NCBI GenBank assembly: GCA_017619905.1
Contig: JAFZRK010000009.1
Span: 1 to 7,312 of the forward strand
Length of the DNA stretch: 7,312 nt
Reading direction: 5' to 3'
Source: Bacillota bacterium
GTDB taxonomy: Bacteria > Bacillota > Clostridia > Peptostreptococcales > Anaerovoracaceae
The position numbers were made by a program, and so were the translations under genes. Under the pieces are notes generated by a model. The model was not told the DNA's origin, did no database searches, and saw only the letters and a list, made by a program, of their open reading frames with translations. Of the stretch, positions 1 through 5,657 are shown piece by piece; the stretch's first letter is position 1, and each line of letters starts with the position of its first letter.

Positions 1-1
1 C

Positions 2-640
2 AATGACGAAAACCTTGGCGTTCACTCCGTTAAGCACGCCACCTACGCAATAATCCTTTCGCCTGTAGGCAGCTACTACAAAGAAGGCCTCAACCCGGTA
101 AAGATCATGATCGAGGACCAGGACGTAAGAGCGGTCCGCGGCGGCACGGGCGAGGCAAAGTGCGGCGGAAACTACGCGGCTTCCAACAGAGCCGGCGAGA
201 GAGCCGAGCAGAAGGGATATTCCCAGGTGCTGTGGCTGGACGGCGTGGAGCGCAAGTACATAGAGGAAGTCGGCGCCATGAACGTGCTCTTCCTTATAAA
301 CGGCGTGGTCGTTACCCCGCAGCTGCGCGGATCCATTCTCCCCGGAATCACCAGAAAGTCCATAATCGAGCTTCTTAAGCACGAGGGTTTCCCTGTAGAG
401 GAACGCCTTATCTCCGTGGACGAGCTGGCTCAGGCGATGGCCGACGGCACTCTGGAAGAGGCGTTCGGAAGCGGCACCGCAGCCGTAGTCTCCCCCATCG
501 GCGCCCTCATATATAAGGATAAGGAATACGTCGTGAACGGCGGAAAGATAGGCAAGCTTACCCAGCATCTCTACGACACCCTCACATCCATCCAGTGGGG
601 CAAGGCCGAGGACCCGTTCGGCTGGACAGTTAAGCTGTAA
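2..640 (+). CDS. ilvE: Branched-chain amino acid aminotransferase (class IV PLP fold), C-terminal part
   Basis: The gene is 5'-truncated by the window edge: the frame is open from base 2 to the TAA at 638-640, giving about 212 residues where the family usually has 340-360. The enzyme reversibly transfers the amino group between leucine, isoleucine or valine and 2-oxoglutarate, using pyridoxal phosphate in the cytosol. The motif GGTGEAKCGGNYAAS holds the PLP-binding lysine (codon 158-160). It is followed by EVGAMNVLF, then LPGITRKSIIEL, then FGSGTAAVVSPI, the cofactor phosphate-binding loop region. Their order and spacing match the larger BCAT type (like human BCAT1/2 and many bacteria) rather than the short E. 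coli IlvE type. The ATG at 107 is internal and is not the start, because family residues continue upstream of it. A same-strand amidohydrolase gene follows after 28 nt, so the two are probably co-transcribed. The substrate range cannot be read from this fragment. Confidence 0.93.
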   Translation, partial: NDENLGVHSVKHATYAIILSPVGSYYKEGLNPVKIMIEDQDVRAVRGGTGEAKCGGNYAASNRAGERAEQKGYSQVLWLDGVERKYIEEVGAMNVLFLINGVVVTPQLRGSILPGITRKSIIELLKHEGFPVEERLISVDELAQAMADGTLEEAFGSGTAAVVSPIGALIYKDKEYVVNGGKIGKLTQHLYDTLTSIQWGKAEDPFGWTVKL

Positions 641-668
641 GGAAGATCTCAGAGCCGGACTATAAACA

Positions 669-1481
669 ATGATCGACGATAAGTATTTCTGCATAGACGC
701 GCACTGCCATGTGTTCCCGGAAAAGATCGTGGACAAGGCGGTGGGAGCCATAGGTGGCTTCTACCACATACCCATGTACCACCGCGGAACGCCGGAGAAC
801 CTTTTAAAGAAAAGCGCGGAAAGCGGAATAGACAAGTGCATCATCCACTCCGTGGCCACAAAGCCGGAACAGGTAAGCTCCGCCAACCATTATCTGGCGT
901 CGCTGGTGAGCGATCATCCGGACAGGTTCTACGGTCTGGGGACGGTACATCCGCTCTCGGACGACATGGAGCGCGACATAAACGAGCTGCAGTCGCTGGG
1001 GCTCAAAGGCATTAAGATCCACCCGGACATGCAGGGCTTTACTCTGGACTGCGACGGCTTCATGACGGCCTTCGAGATCTGCCAGGAAAAGGGCCTTGCG
1101 GTGCTTGCCCACACCGGCGACGACCGGGGCGACCGCACCAATCCCAACCGCGTGGAGCACGTTCTGCAGTCGTTCCCTCACCTGACCTTCGTGGGCGCCC
1201 ACTTCGGCGGCTACACCGTCTGGGACTGGGCCGTGGAAGTGTTGCCGAAGTACGACAACATCTTTGTGGATACCTGCTCCACCATGTTCTGGAAAGGCGC
1301 CTGGGGCATGCGCGACTACATAAAGGCCTACGGCATAGACCGCTGCATGTTCGCGACGGACTTCCCGATGCACCCTGCAAGCGTGGAGATCAAAGCGCTG
1401 CTCTATCTGTACTACACGGAGGAAGAGTACAAAAAACTCTTCGCGGACAATGCGATGAGGATCTACAAGCTGGACGAGTGA
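669..1481 (+). CDS. Amidohydrolase family protein (ACMSD-like TIM-barrel metal hydrolase or decarboxylase)
   Basis: A complete 270-residue protein of the amidohydrolase_2 group (COG2159-like), which contains metal-dependent hydrolases and non-oxidative decarboxylases such as ACMSD and resorcylate decarboxylase. The metal site is intact: DAHCH near the N-terminus (H12, H14), H118 in IKIHPD, H148 in LAHTG, H178 in GAHFGG and D231 in FATDFPM. The C-terminal NAMRIYKL corresponds to the usual family ending. There is no signal peptide or membrane segment, so it is probably cytosolic. Length is near the short end for the family. The ATG at 669 is the first possible start, since a TAA lies in frame two codons upstream, but no good Shine-Dalgarno lies at normal distance; AAGGAAG at the ilvE stop is about 22 nt away. 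It follows ilvE by 28 nt and precedes a strong terminator. Fold and metal chemistry are secure, the substrate is unknown, and adjacency to ilvE is weak evidence for a role in amino-acid catabolism. Confidence 0.88.
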   Translation: MIDDKYFCIDAHCHVFPEKIVDKAVGAIGGFYHIPMYHRGTPENLLKKSAESGIDKCIIHSVATKPEQVSSANHYLASLVSDHPDRFYGLGTVHPLSDDMERDINELQSLGLKGIKIHPDMQGFTLDCDGFMTAFEICQEKGLAVLAHTGDDRGDRTNPNRVEHVLQSFPHLTFVGAHFGGYTVWDWAVEVLPKYDNIFVDTCSTMFWKGAWGMRDYIKAYGIDRCMFATDFPMHPASVEIKALLYLYYTEEEYKKLFADNAMRIYKLDE

Positions 1482-1514
1482 TCCGAGATCCAGAACTGAT
1501 ACTGAACCAATACA

Positions 1515-1549
1515 AAAGCCGGACTGAAAGACGTCCGGCTTTGTTTTTT
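1515..1549 (+). terminator. Intrinsic terminator after the ilvE-amidohydrolase unit
   Basis: A perfect 10-bp stem (AAAGCCGGAC at 1515-1524 with GTCCGGCTTT at 1533-1542) closes an 8-nt loop and is followed by a G and six T residues. It lies 33 nt past the amidohydrolase stop. Read on the minus strand the same stem is followed by TTTTGTATT, so it may also serve the convergent gene that ends at 1573. Confidence 0.92.
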
Positions 1550-1572
1550 GTATTGTCAGGCCTGTATCCGGT

Positions 1573-2265
1573 CTACGCAGACATTATCCTCTTGCGCATC
1601 CACACCAGCTTTACGAGCGAAGCGCCTTCCTTCATGGCCAGCGAGTAACGGAAGCTCCTGTCCTTCCACAGGCAGATGCCCTGTCCGCTCTCATTCAGGT
1701 ACACGGTGCACTCCGGCTTGTTCTCCGGGTACTTTATCTCCTGGGTCCAGTCGTAGTACATGCCTGAGATGTCCGCGTCGCCCCTTCCATGGATCATGCG
1801 GAAATCGTACTCCAGACAGTCCGCGTCGCGAAGCTGTATTCCGTACAGCGTCTTTTCGCCGTCTATGCTGTAATAGTAAGGATGATCCTCATCTATGGCG
1901 TCGAAATTGAGCTCTCTGCCGCAGCTACCCATGAACTCCGCGGATGTAAGCTGATGCATGGGGTTGGGAATGCCGGCCATGGGCTCTTCCGGCTCCGGCT
2001 CCTGAAATGCCGGCTCTTCGGCAGCTGCTTCCGCCTTTGGCTCCGCGTTGAGCGCCTCGGCAACGGTCTCCTTTACTGAAGCAGCGAATTCGTCAGCCGC
2101 TTCGGCCACTTTGCGTATCTCTTCTTCCAGTTCCTTCTTGAACTGTTCGCGTTCCGCGTTAAGATCTTCCTCGGAATCGATCAAGGTCCTGTCTTTCTGC
2201 ACACAGTACAATGCGTAGAGCAGCGCGCCTATGGCTGCTATCTTAAATGCTGTTTTTCCTTTCAT
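1573..2265 (-). CDS. Membrane-anchored coiled-coil protein with a DUF4367-like C-terminal domain
   Basis: A 230-residue protein of unknown function. Residues 1-4 are basic and 6-22 form one hydrophobic segment (AFKIAAIGALLYALYCV) with no lipobox, so it is probably a signal anchor with the rest outside the membrane. Residues 30-75 are rich in Glu, Lys and Ala in a heptad-like pattern, consistent with a coiled coil. Residues 75-97 are a Pro/Glu/Ala linker. From NPM at 101-103 to the end there is a compact domain whose landmarks (NPM start, DISGMYYDW at 165-173, ICLWKDRSFRYSLAM near 197-211) resemble the DUF4367-type domain I know from clostridial proteins; this is recalled similarity, not a search result. 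The start is supported by AAAGGGGGAT at 2271-2280, 7 nt upstream, and by a good promoter. It is transcribed alone and converges on the amidohydrolase gene. Function is not assigned. Confidence 0.8.
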   Translation of the reverse strand: MKGKTAFKIAAIGALLYALYCVQKDRTLIDSEEDLNAEREQFKKELEEEIRKVAEAADEFAASVKETVAEALNAEPKAEAAAEEPAFQEPEPEEPMAGIPNPMHQLTSAEFMGSCGRELNFDAIDEDHPYYYSIDGEKTLYGIQLRDADCLEYDFRMIHGRGDADISGMYYDWTQEIKYPENKPECTVYLNESGQGICLWKDRSFRYSLAMKEGASLVKLVWMRKRIMSA

Positions 2266-2300
2266 GGCAGATCCCCCTTTCCGTTTCTAAGCGATAAATT

Positions 2301-2329
2301 ATTATACAACAAAAAGCCGCTGATGTTAA
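2301..2329 (-). promoter_or_regulatory. Sigma-A type promoter of the DUF4367-like gene
   Basis: Read on the minus strand, TTAACA (2324-2329, five of six bases of the -35 consensus) is separated by exactly 17 nt from TATAAT (2301-2306, perfect -10). The predicted start of transcription is near 2294, giving a leader of about 30 nt that contains the Shine-Dalgarno site. This is the best housekeeping promoter in the window. It lies downstream of the folD terminators, so this gene is an independent unit. Confidence 0.85.
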
Positions 2330-2336
2330 ACTTTTT

Positions 2337-2349
2337 CCGGCAAAGCCGG
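2337..2349. repeat. Short inverted repeat CCGGC-AAA-GCCGG just upstream of the promoter
   Basis: A perfect 5-bp inverted repeat with a 3-nt spacer, starting 8 nt upstream of the -35 element of the DUF4367-like gene. On neither strand does a T-run follow it, so it is not a terminator. A near twin (CCGGC-CTTC-GCCGG) lies at 5245-5258 in the transketolase leader. It could be an operator or chance; the evidence is only the symmetry and position. Confidence 0.35.
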
Positions 2350-2413
2350 CCGTACAGCATGGCTTCGCGCCCCGCGGACCGGACATTGCCGCGCGCATAT
2401 TGTTTTAAGGCCG

Positions 2414-2454
2414 AAAAATGCCCGTCTGACGCGTTTTTGCGCATCGGACGGGCA
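2414..2454 (-). terminator. Strong intrinsic terminator of folD
   Basis: Arms 2419-2433 and 2440-2454 pair over 15 positions with one A/C mismatch (2430 with 2443) and one wobble (2427 with 2446), around a 6-nt loop. On the minus strand the stem is followed directly by TTTTT (complement of 2414-2418). It lies about 50 nt beyond the folD stop and separates folD from the promoter at 2301-2329. Confidence 0.85.
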
Positions 2455-2471
2455 AATACTCGTTTTCCGGT

Positions 2472-2490
2472 CAAAACGCCTAAAACAGGC
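2472..2490 (-). terminator. Weak first hairpin after folD
   Basis: On the minus strand CGCCT-GTTTT-AGGCG (2476-2490) forms a perfect 5-bp stem followed by TTTT (complement of 2472-2475). Its left arm overlaps another small stem, GCGG-AAAA-CCGC (2489-2500), so the two cannot form together. It is 15 nt past the folD stop and is followed by the stronger terminator at 2414-2454. The short stem and T-run mean only partial termination is expected. Confidence 0.45.
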
Positions 2491-2505
2491 GGTTTTCCGC
2501 TTATA

Positions 2506-3369
2506 TTACTCTATGCCGTTCTGCGCCTTGCAGGCCTTGATGACGTGCTTGCAGAGAACTGCGGAGGTAACAGATCCGACGCCGCCGGGAACCGGGGTGA
2601 TGGCGCCTACGATCGGCTCCGCCTTGTCGAAGTCCACGTCGCCGCAGAGCTTACCCTTGGCGTCGTTCCAGCTGATGCCTACGTCGATCACGGTCTGGCC
2701 CTCGGACAGGTACTCGGGACCTACGCTCTCCATCTGGCCGGAAGCCGCGATGACTACGTCCGCCTCTCTGGTGATGGACGGAACGTCCACGGTCCTGGTG
2801 TGGCAGATGGTAACTGTGGCGTTGGCGTTCATGAGCATCATTGCTACCGGTCTGCCTATTACTAAGCTGCGGCCGATGACTGCTGCCTTCTTGCCCTTAA
2901 GGTCTATGTTGTAGTACTTGAGTATCTCCATGGATGCCTGCGCGGTGCACGGCGGGAAACCAAGGTCCTTGCCTGCGTAAACGCCTGCCTGGGAACCGGT
3001 GGTGGCACCGTCGATGTCCTTCTCGGGCTTGAGCATGTTGCGGGCCCTCTTCTCGTCCAGGTGCTTGGGAAGCGGCAGGAACATCAGTATTCCGTGTACC
3101 GAAGTATCGTTGTTGATCTCTTCGAGCTTCTTGTCGAAATCTTCCTGGGTGACGTCTTCCGGCAGTTCGAATACCTGCACGTCTACGCTGCAGGAGTTCA
3201 TGGTCTTTGTGGCTCCTCTCTCGTAAGCGAGGTCGTTGTCCTTTGCTCCTACTCTTAATATACCGAGCTTGGGTACTATTCCCTTTGCCCTAAGCTCTTC
3301 TGCTGCTGCCTTGCACTCTTCCTTGATGGAGGCAGCTACTTCCTTGCCGCTAAGTATCTTTGCGCTCAT
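2506..3369 (-). CDS. folD: FolD-family methylenetetrahydrofolate dehydrogenase (cyclohydrolase activity doubtful)
   Basis: A full-length 287-residue FolD. The family interconverts 5,10-methylene-, 5,10-methenyl- and 10-formyl-tetrahydrofolate in the cytosol, feeding purine and formyl-methionine synthesis. Clear marks are GILMFLPLPKHL (93-104), PEKDIDG (115-121), PCTAQASMEIL (140-150), the nucleotide-binding VIGRSLVIGRPVAMMLMNANATVTICH (164-190), VIDVGI (228-233) and ITPVPGGVGSVTSAVL (257-272). Two active-site residues are unusual. Gapless alignment around Y49 puts A53 where E. coli FolD has catalytic K54, with a lysine only at 55, and F97 replaces Gln98. The aspartate equivalent to D121 is kept (D120). 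Dehydrogenase function therefore looks intact, while cyclohydrolase function is questionable. The start is supported by AGGAAGGAG, 6 nt upstream. It lies 74 nt after the transketolase C-terminal gene, with no clear terminator between them, so read-through from the transketolase promoter is likely. Confidence 0.95.
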   Translation of the reverse strand: MSAKILSGKEVAASIKEECKAAAEELRAKGIVPKLGILRVGAKDNDLAYERGATKTMNSCSVDVQVFELPEDVTQEDFDKKLEEINNDTSVHGILMFLPLPKHLDEKRARNMLKPEKDIDGATTGSQAGVYAGKDLGFPPCTAQASMEILKYYNIDLKGKKAAVIGRSLVIGRPVAMMLMNANATVTICHTRTVDVPSITREADVVIAASGQMESVGPEYLSEGQTVIDVGISWNDAKGKLCGDVDFDKAEPIVGAITPVPGGVGSVTSAVLCKHVIKACKAQNGIE

Positions 3370-3417
3370 GTGGTTCTCCTTCCTGATTCCGCGTCAATTG
3401 CGGTCGTTAACATTATT

Positions 3418-3423
3418 ATTTTA
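3418..3423 (-). promoter_or_regulatory. Possible -10 element for folD
   Basis: The 74-nt gap between the transketolase C-terminal gene and folD is AT-rich at 3406-3430. On the minus strand it contains TAAAAT preceded by TTGTGA, a fair -10 hexamer. No acceptable -35 sits 16-18 nt upstream, where the sequence is the GC-rich end of the transketolase gene. It may be a weak internal promoter or only the AT-rich spacer of an operon. Confidence 0.3.
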
Positions 3424-3443
3424 TCACAACTGCGGCGTCTGCG

Positions 3444-4388
3444 CTACCTCTTTGCGAGGGCAGCGGCATGCGCCTTAATATTAGCAGATGTTATTCCGTA
3501 CTCTTCCAGAAGCTCTCCGGAAAGTCCGGACTGTCCGAACCTGTCCATTATCGCCACGTGGTCGAACTTTATGCCGTCCGTCCCGACAAGACCGTAGGCC
3601 ACTGCCTCGCCCAGACCGCCGTACATGTTGGCTTCCTCGCAGACCAGGACCCTGCCGCCGCACTTCTTTGCGCTCTTCTTTATGGTCTCAATATCCAGCG
3701 GCTTTATGGTGTGGATGTTGACAAGCTCCGCGTTTATGCCTTCCGCCGCCAGTTCGTCCACCGCTGCCACGGCAAGCGATGCCATGACTCCGGTAGCCAC
3801 GATGCACACGTCGTCTCCGCGCCTTAGGATCTGCGCCTTGCCTATCTGTATGTCGTCCTCAAGGGTCGTTACGATGGGCATGGGCTCTCTGGACGTCCTC
3901 ATGTAGCAGGGCCCCTGATGCTCGTACATCAGCTTTGCCATGAGCTTTGCCTGATTGAAGTCGCAGGGCGAGAGCACCACCAGATTGGGCAGCGACCTCA
4001 TGGCCGCGACGTCCTCTATGCACTGGTGCGAACCGCCGTCGCCCGCGGGAGTTACTCCGCAGTGCGAGCCGACTATCTTGACGTTAAGGTTGGGATAGCA
4101 GACGGCGTTCCTTATTATTTCGAAAGCCCTTCCGGCCGCGAAGACCGCGAAGGAATTCGCGAACGGCACCAGCCCTACCCTTGCGAGACCGGCCGCCATG
4201 CCGACGAGATCCTGCTCAGCTATGCCTGCTTCTATGTATCTTTCCGGATATACCTTGCGGAATGCCTGGGAACCCGTCGCGCTTCCGAGGTCCGCGTCCA
4301 GACAGATTATATCTTCGTGCTGCGCCGCCAGTTCCACCAGACCTTCGCTGTATCCGTGGCGCGTCGCCTTCTTTACAACGTCTGCCAT
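3444..4388 (-). CDS. tkt: Transketolase, C-terminal subunit (pyrimidine-binding and C-terminal domains)
   Basis: A 314-residue protein matching the second half of transketolase. With its N-terminal partner it moves two-carbon ketol units between sugar phosphates (xylulose-5-P, ribose-5-P, erythrose-4-P) in the non-oxidative pentose phosphate pathway. The pyrimidine-binding domain runs over about residues 1-165. GIAEQD (55-60) carries the catalytic glutamate E58 that activates the thiamine ring. FANSFAVFAAGRAFEIIRN (76-94) and DGGSHQCIEDVAAMRSLPN (117-135) are typical of stand-alone transketolase C subunits. Residues from about 180 form the transketolase C-terminal domain, with VNIHTIKPLD and LVCEEANMYGGLGEAVA. 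The ATG is 1 nt after the stop of the N subunit gene, with GGAGG inside the end of that gene 8 nt upstream, so the two are probably translated together. DXS-like enzymes share these domains but are single chains, so transketolase is the better call. Confidence 0.94.
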   Translation of the reverse strand: MADVVKKATRHGYSEGLVELAAQHEDIICLDADLGSATGSQAFRKVYPERYIEAGIAEQDLVGMAAGLARVGLVPFANSFAVFAAGRAFEIIRNAVCYPNLNVKIVGSHCGVTPAGDGGSHQCIEDVAAMRSLPNLVVLSPCDFNQAKLMAKLMYEHQGPCYMRTSREPMPIVTTLEDDIQIGKAQILRRGDDVCIVATGVMASLAVAAVDELAAEGINAELVNIHTIKPLDIETIKKSAKKCGGRVLVCEEANMYGGLGEAVAYGLVGTDGIKFDHVAIMDRFGQSGLSGELLEEYGITSANIKAHAAALAKR

Positions 4389-4389
4389 A

Positions 4390-5196
4390 TCACTTACCTC
4401 CCAGATCCCTGCGGGCCTGCTCCAGCTGCTCCGCGTTGGGCGCCTTGCCGTGCCAGCCGACTGCGTTCTCCATGAACGATACGCCTTTGCCCTTTATGGT
4501 GTTGGCGATTATGCAGTGCGGCTTTCCTTCCTCGCCGCGATCCAGCGCCGCCAGTATCTGGTCAAAGTCGTGGCCGTCTATGACGTCCGTGGCAAATCCG
4601 AATGCCTTCATCTTTGCCTCAAGATCGCCGAGGCACATGACCTCGTCCGTGGGACCGTCTATCTGCAGACCGTTCTTATCTATGAACACCGTAAGGTTGT
4701 CCAGCTTATAGTTTGCTGCCGACATGAACGCTTCCCAGCATATTCCTTCCTGGCTCTCGCCGTCACCGACGATGGCGTACACCTTGTTGGGCATCTTCTT
4801 AAGCTTGAAGCCAAGAGCCATGCCTACCGCAACGGATATGCCCTGCCCCAGCGAACCGGTGGAGCAGTCTATGCCCGGGCACTTGACGCTGTCCGGATGC
4901 CCCTGGAACGGGTGGTGCAGCCGCCTTAAGTACTGCATCTCCTCTTTGGGAACGTAGCCCTTGTCCGCCAGGATGGCGTAGAGAGGCGGGTTGGAGTGGC
5001 CCTTGGAGAGCACGAACCTGTCGCGCCTTTCGTCCGCCGGATCCTCGTAGAGAGCCATTTTGGAATAATACAATGCGACCATTATGTCTGTGGCCGAAAG
5101 CGATCCGCCCGGATGGCCCGATCCTGCCTTGGCGATCATCTCTACCGCGTCCAGACGGATCTGCCGGGCTTTTTCCTGCAGCTGTTTTTTATCCAT
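4390..5196 (-). CDS. tkt: Transketolase, N-terminal subunit (thiamine diphosphate-binding)
   Basis: A 268-residue protein matching the first half of transketolase, which binds the diphosphate and Mg2+ of thiamine diphosphate. Visible motifs are SGHPGGSLS (26-34), LSKGH (63-67), STGSLGQGISVAVGMA (112-127) and the thiamine motif GDGESQEGICWEA beginning at 144 and closing 28 residues later at N175 in DKNGLQ. VSFMENAVGWHGKAP (239-253) carries the conserved histidine H249. Length is normal for the stand-alone N subunit, and the rest of the enzyme is encoded by the next gene 1 nt downstream, so this is a natural split rather than a frameshift. Each half has its own Shine-Dalgarno and intact ends. 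The start is supported by AAAGGA about 6 nt upstream of the ATG. It is the first gene of the minus-strand unit and is transcribed divergently from the Dabb gene. Confidence 0.95.
   Translation of the reverse strand: MDKKQLQEKARQIRLDAVEMIAKAGSGHPGGSLSATDIMVALYYSKMALYEDPADERRDRFVLSKGHSNPPLYAILADKGYVPKEEMQYLRRLHHPFQGHPDSVKCPGIDCSTGSLGQGISVAVGMALGFKLKKMPNKVYAIVGDGESQEGICWEAFMSAANYKLDNLTVFIDKNGLQIDGPTDEVMCLGDLEAKMKAFGFATDVIDGHDFDQILAALDRGEEGKPHCIIANTIKGKGVSFMENAVGWHGKAPNAEQLEQARRDLGGK
4396..4402 (-). promoter_or_regulatory. Ribosome binding site of the transketolase C subunit, inside the N subunit coding end
   Basis: On the minus strand GGGAGGT encodes the last glycines of the N subunit and lies 8 nt before the ATG at 4386-4388. 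The stop and start are arranged TGA-T-ATG. This fixes the start of the C subunit and suggests translational coupling for equal amounts of the two halves. Confidence 0.8.
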
Positions 5197-5244
5197 TGCT
5201 GATCCTTTCCGATTATGATGTGCTTGATGCCGCGTTAAGTCCTT

Positions 5245-5258
5245 CCGGCCTTCGCCGG
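5245..5258 (-). promoter_or_regulatory. Hairpin at the 5' end of the transketolase leader
   Basis: On the minus strand CCGGC-GAAG-GCCGG is a perfect 5-bp stem with a 4-nt loop. If the TATAAT at 5268-5273 is used, transcription starts near 5261 and the hairpin begins within a few nt of the RNA 5' end. No T-run follows, so it is not a terminator. A stabilising 5' stem-loop is the simplest reading. The leader of about 65 nt is too short for a thiamine diphosphate riboswitch, and I see no sign of one. Confidence 0.4.
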
Positions 5259-5267
5259 CACAGATAA

Positions 5268-5273
5268 ATTATA
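5268..5273 (-). promoter_or_regulatory. -10 element of the transketolase-folD unit
   Basis: A perfect TATAAT on the minus strand in a 147-nt divergent gap, about 72 nt upstream of the transketolase N subunit start. The -35 region at 16-18 nt is poor (TTTTTG-like at 5291-5296), so the promoter may be weak or activator-dependent. The surrounding bases resemble those around the -10 at 2301-2306: both carry TTGTA upstream and ATAATTTATC across the -10. Confidence 0.6.
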
Positions 5274-5297
5274 CTACAATTCCTGCGCCGCAAAAAG

Positions 5298-5303
5298 TAT
5301 AAT
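5298..5303 (+). promoter_or_regulatory. -10 element of the Dabb gene
   Basis: A perfect TATAAT on the plus strand, 40 nt before the ATG at 5344, in the expected position for a leader of about 34 nt. The hexamer 17 nt upstream (5275-5280, TACAAT) is a poor -35 match. Its upstream region overlaps that of the divergent transketolase promoter, so the two could affect each other. Confidence 0.6.
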
Positions 5304-5343
5304 AGTATCCGTAAACACAGAGAAAAACATAAAGGAGGACCTG

Positions 5344-5625
5344 ATGCGCCACTACGTGATAATCAAACTGAAAGACTGCTCCCTCAGAAGCGAAGCCGCC
5401 GCAAACGCGCGCACCATATTTGAAAAGACACTGGAGATCGACGGCGTGGAGAGCGTAAACGTTTACGAGAACTGCGTGGACCGACCCAACCGCTTCGACG
5501 TAATGATAGAGATAACGATGCGCCCAGAAACGCTGCCCGTCTACGACACGTCCGAAGCGCACCTGGAATGGAAACGCTACTGCGATCCGCTGCTGGAATC
5601 CAAGACCGTATTCGACCGCGAATAG
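5344..5625 (+). CDS. Dabb-family (stress-responsive A/B barrel domain) protein
   Basis: A complete 93-residue protein consisting of one dimeric alpha-beta barrel domain. It begins with the typical MRHYVIIKLKD strand. RFDVMIEITM (50-59), then LPVYDTSEAHLEWKRY (64-79), then the ending KTVFDRE follow the Dabb pattern of a central strand, the Y..(S/H)..H..W helix and a C-terminal strand with FD. H73 occupies the conserved histidine position. Members form small dimers; some are enzymes or stress-induced proteins, but most bacterial ones have no known substrate, and nothing here points to one. There is no signal peptide, so it should be cytosolic. The start is well supported by AAAGGAGG at 5331-5338, 5 nt before the ATG. 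It is transcribed alone, between a divergent promoter and its own terminator at 5658-5695. Confidence 0.88.
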   Translation: MRHYVIIKLKDCSLRSEAAANARTIFEKTLEIDGVESVNVYENCVDRPNRFDVMIEITMRPETLPVYDTSEAHLEWKRYCDPLLESKTVFDRE

Positions 5626-5657
5626 TCCGGCCATGTTCTGAATGCAGGTAAATAAGC

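Noticed and set aside
804..1373. A 189-residue minus-strand open frame
   Set aside because: It is the complement of the amidohydrolase gene and has a composition (Val/His/Arg-rich) typical of antisense frames.
2262..2474. A 70-residue minus-strand open frame in the gap between folD and the DUF4367-like gene
   Set aside because: It runs through the folD terminator and the promoter at 2301-2329, has no family resemblance, and overlaps the start of the real gene.
3370..3443. A tetrahydrofolate riboswitch upstream of folD
   Set aside because: The gap is only 74 nt, AT-rich, and shows none of the paired elements expected of that aptamer.
4198..4929. A 243-residue plus-strand open frame
   Set aside because: It is antisense to both transketolase genes, which are certain from their motifs; a consequence of GC-rich codon use.
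3444..5196. A frameshifted single transketolase gene
   Set aside because: Each half has its own Shine-Dalgarno, start and stop, and both lengths match the known stand-alone subunits, so it is a natural split.
5197..5262. A thiamine diphosphate riboswitch upstream of transketolase
   Set aside because: The leader is about 65 nt, holds only one small hairpin and lacks a CUGAGA-type core.
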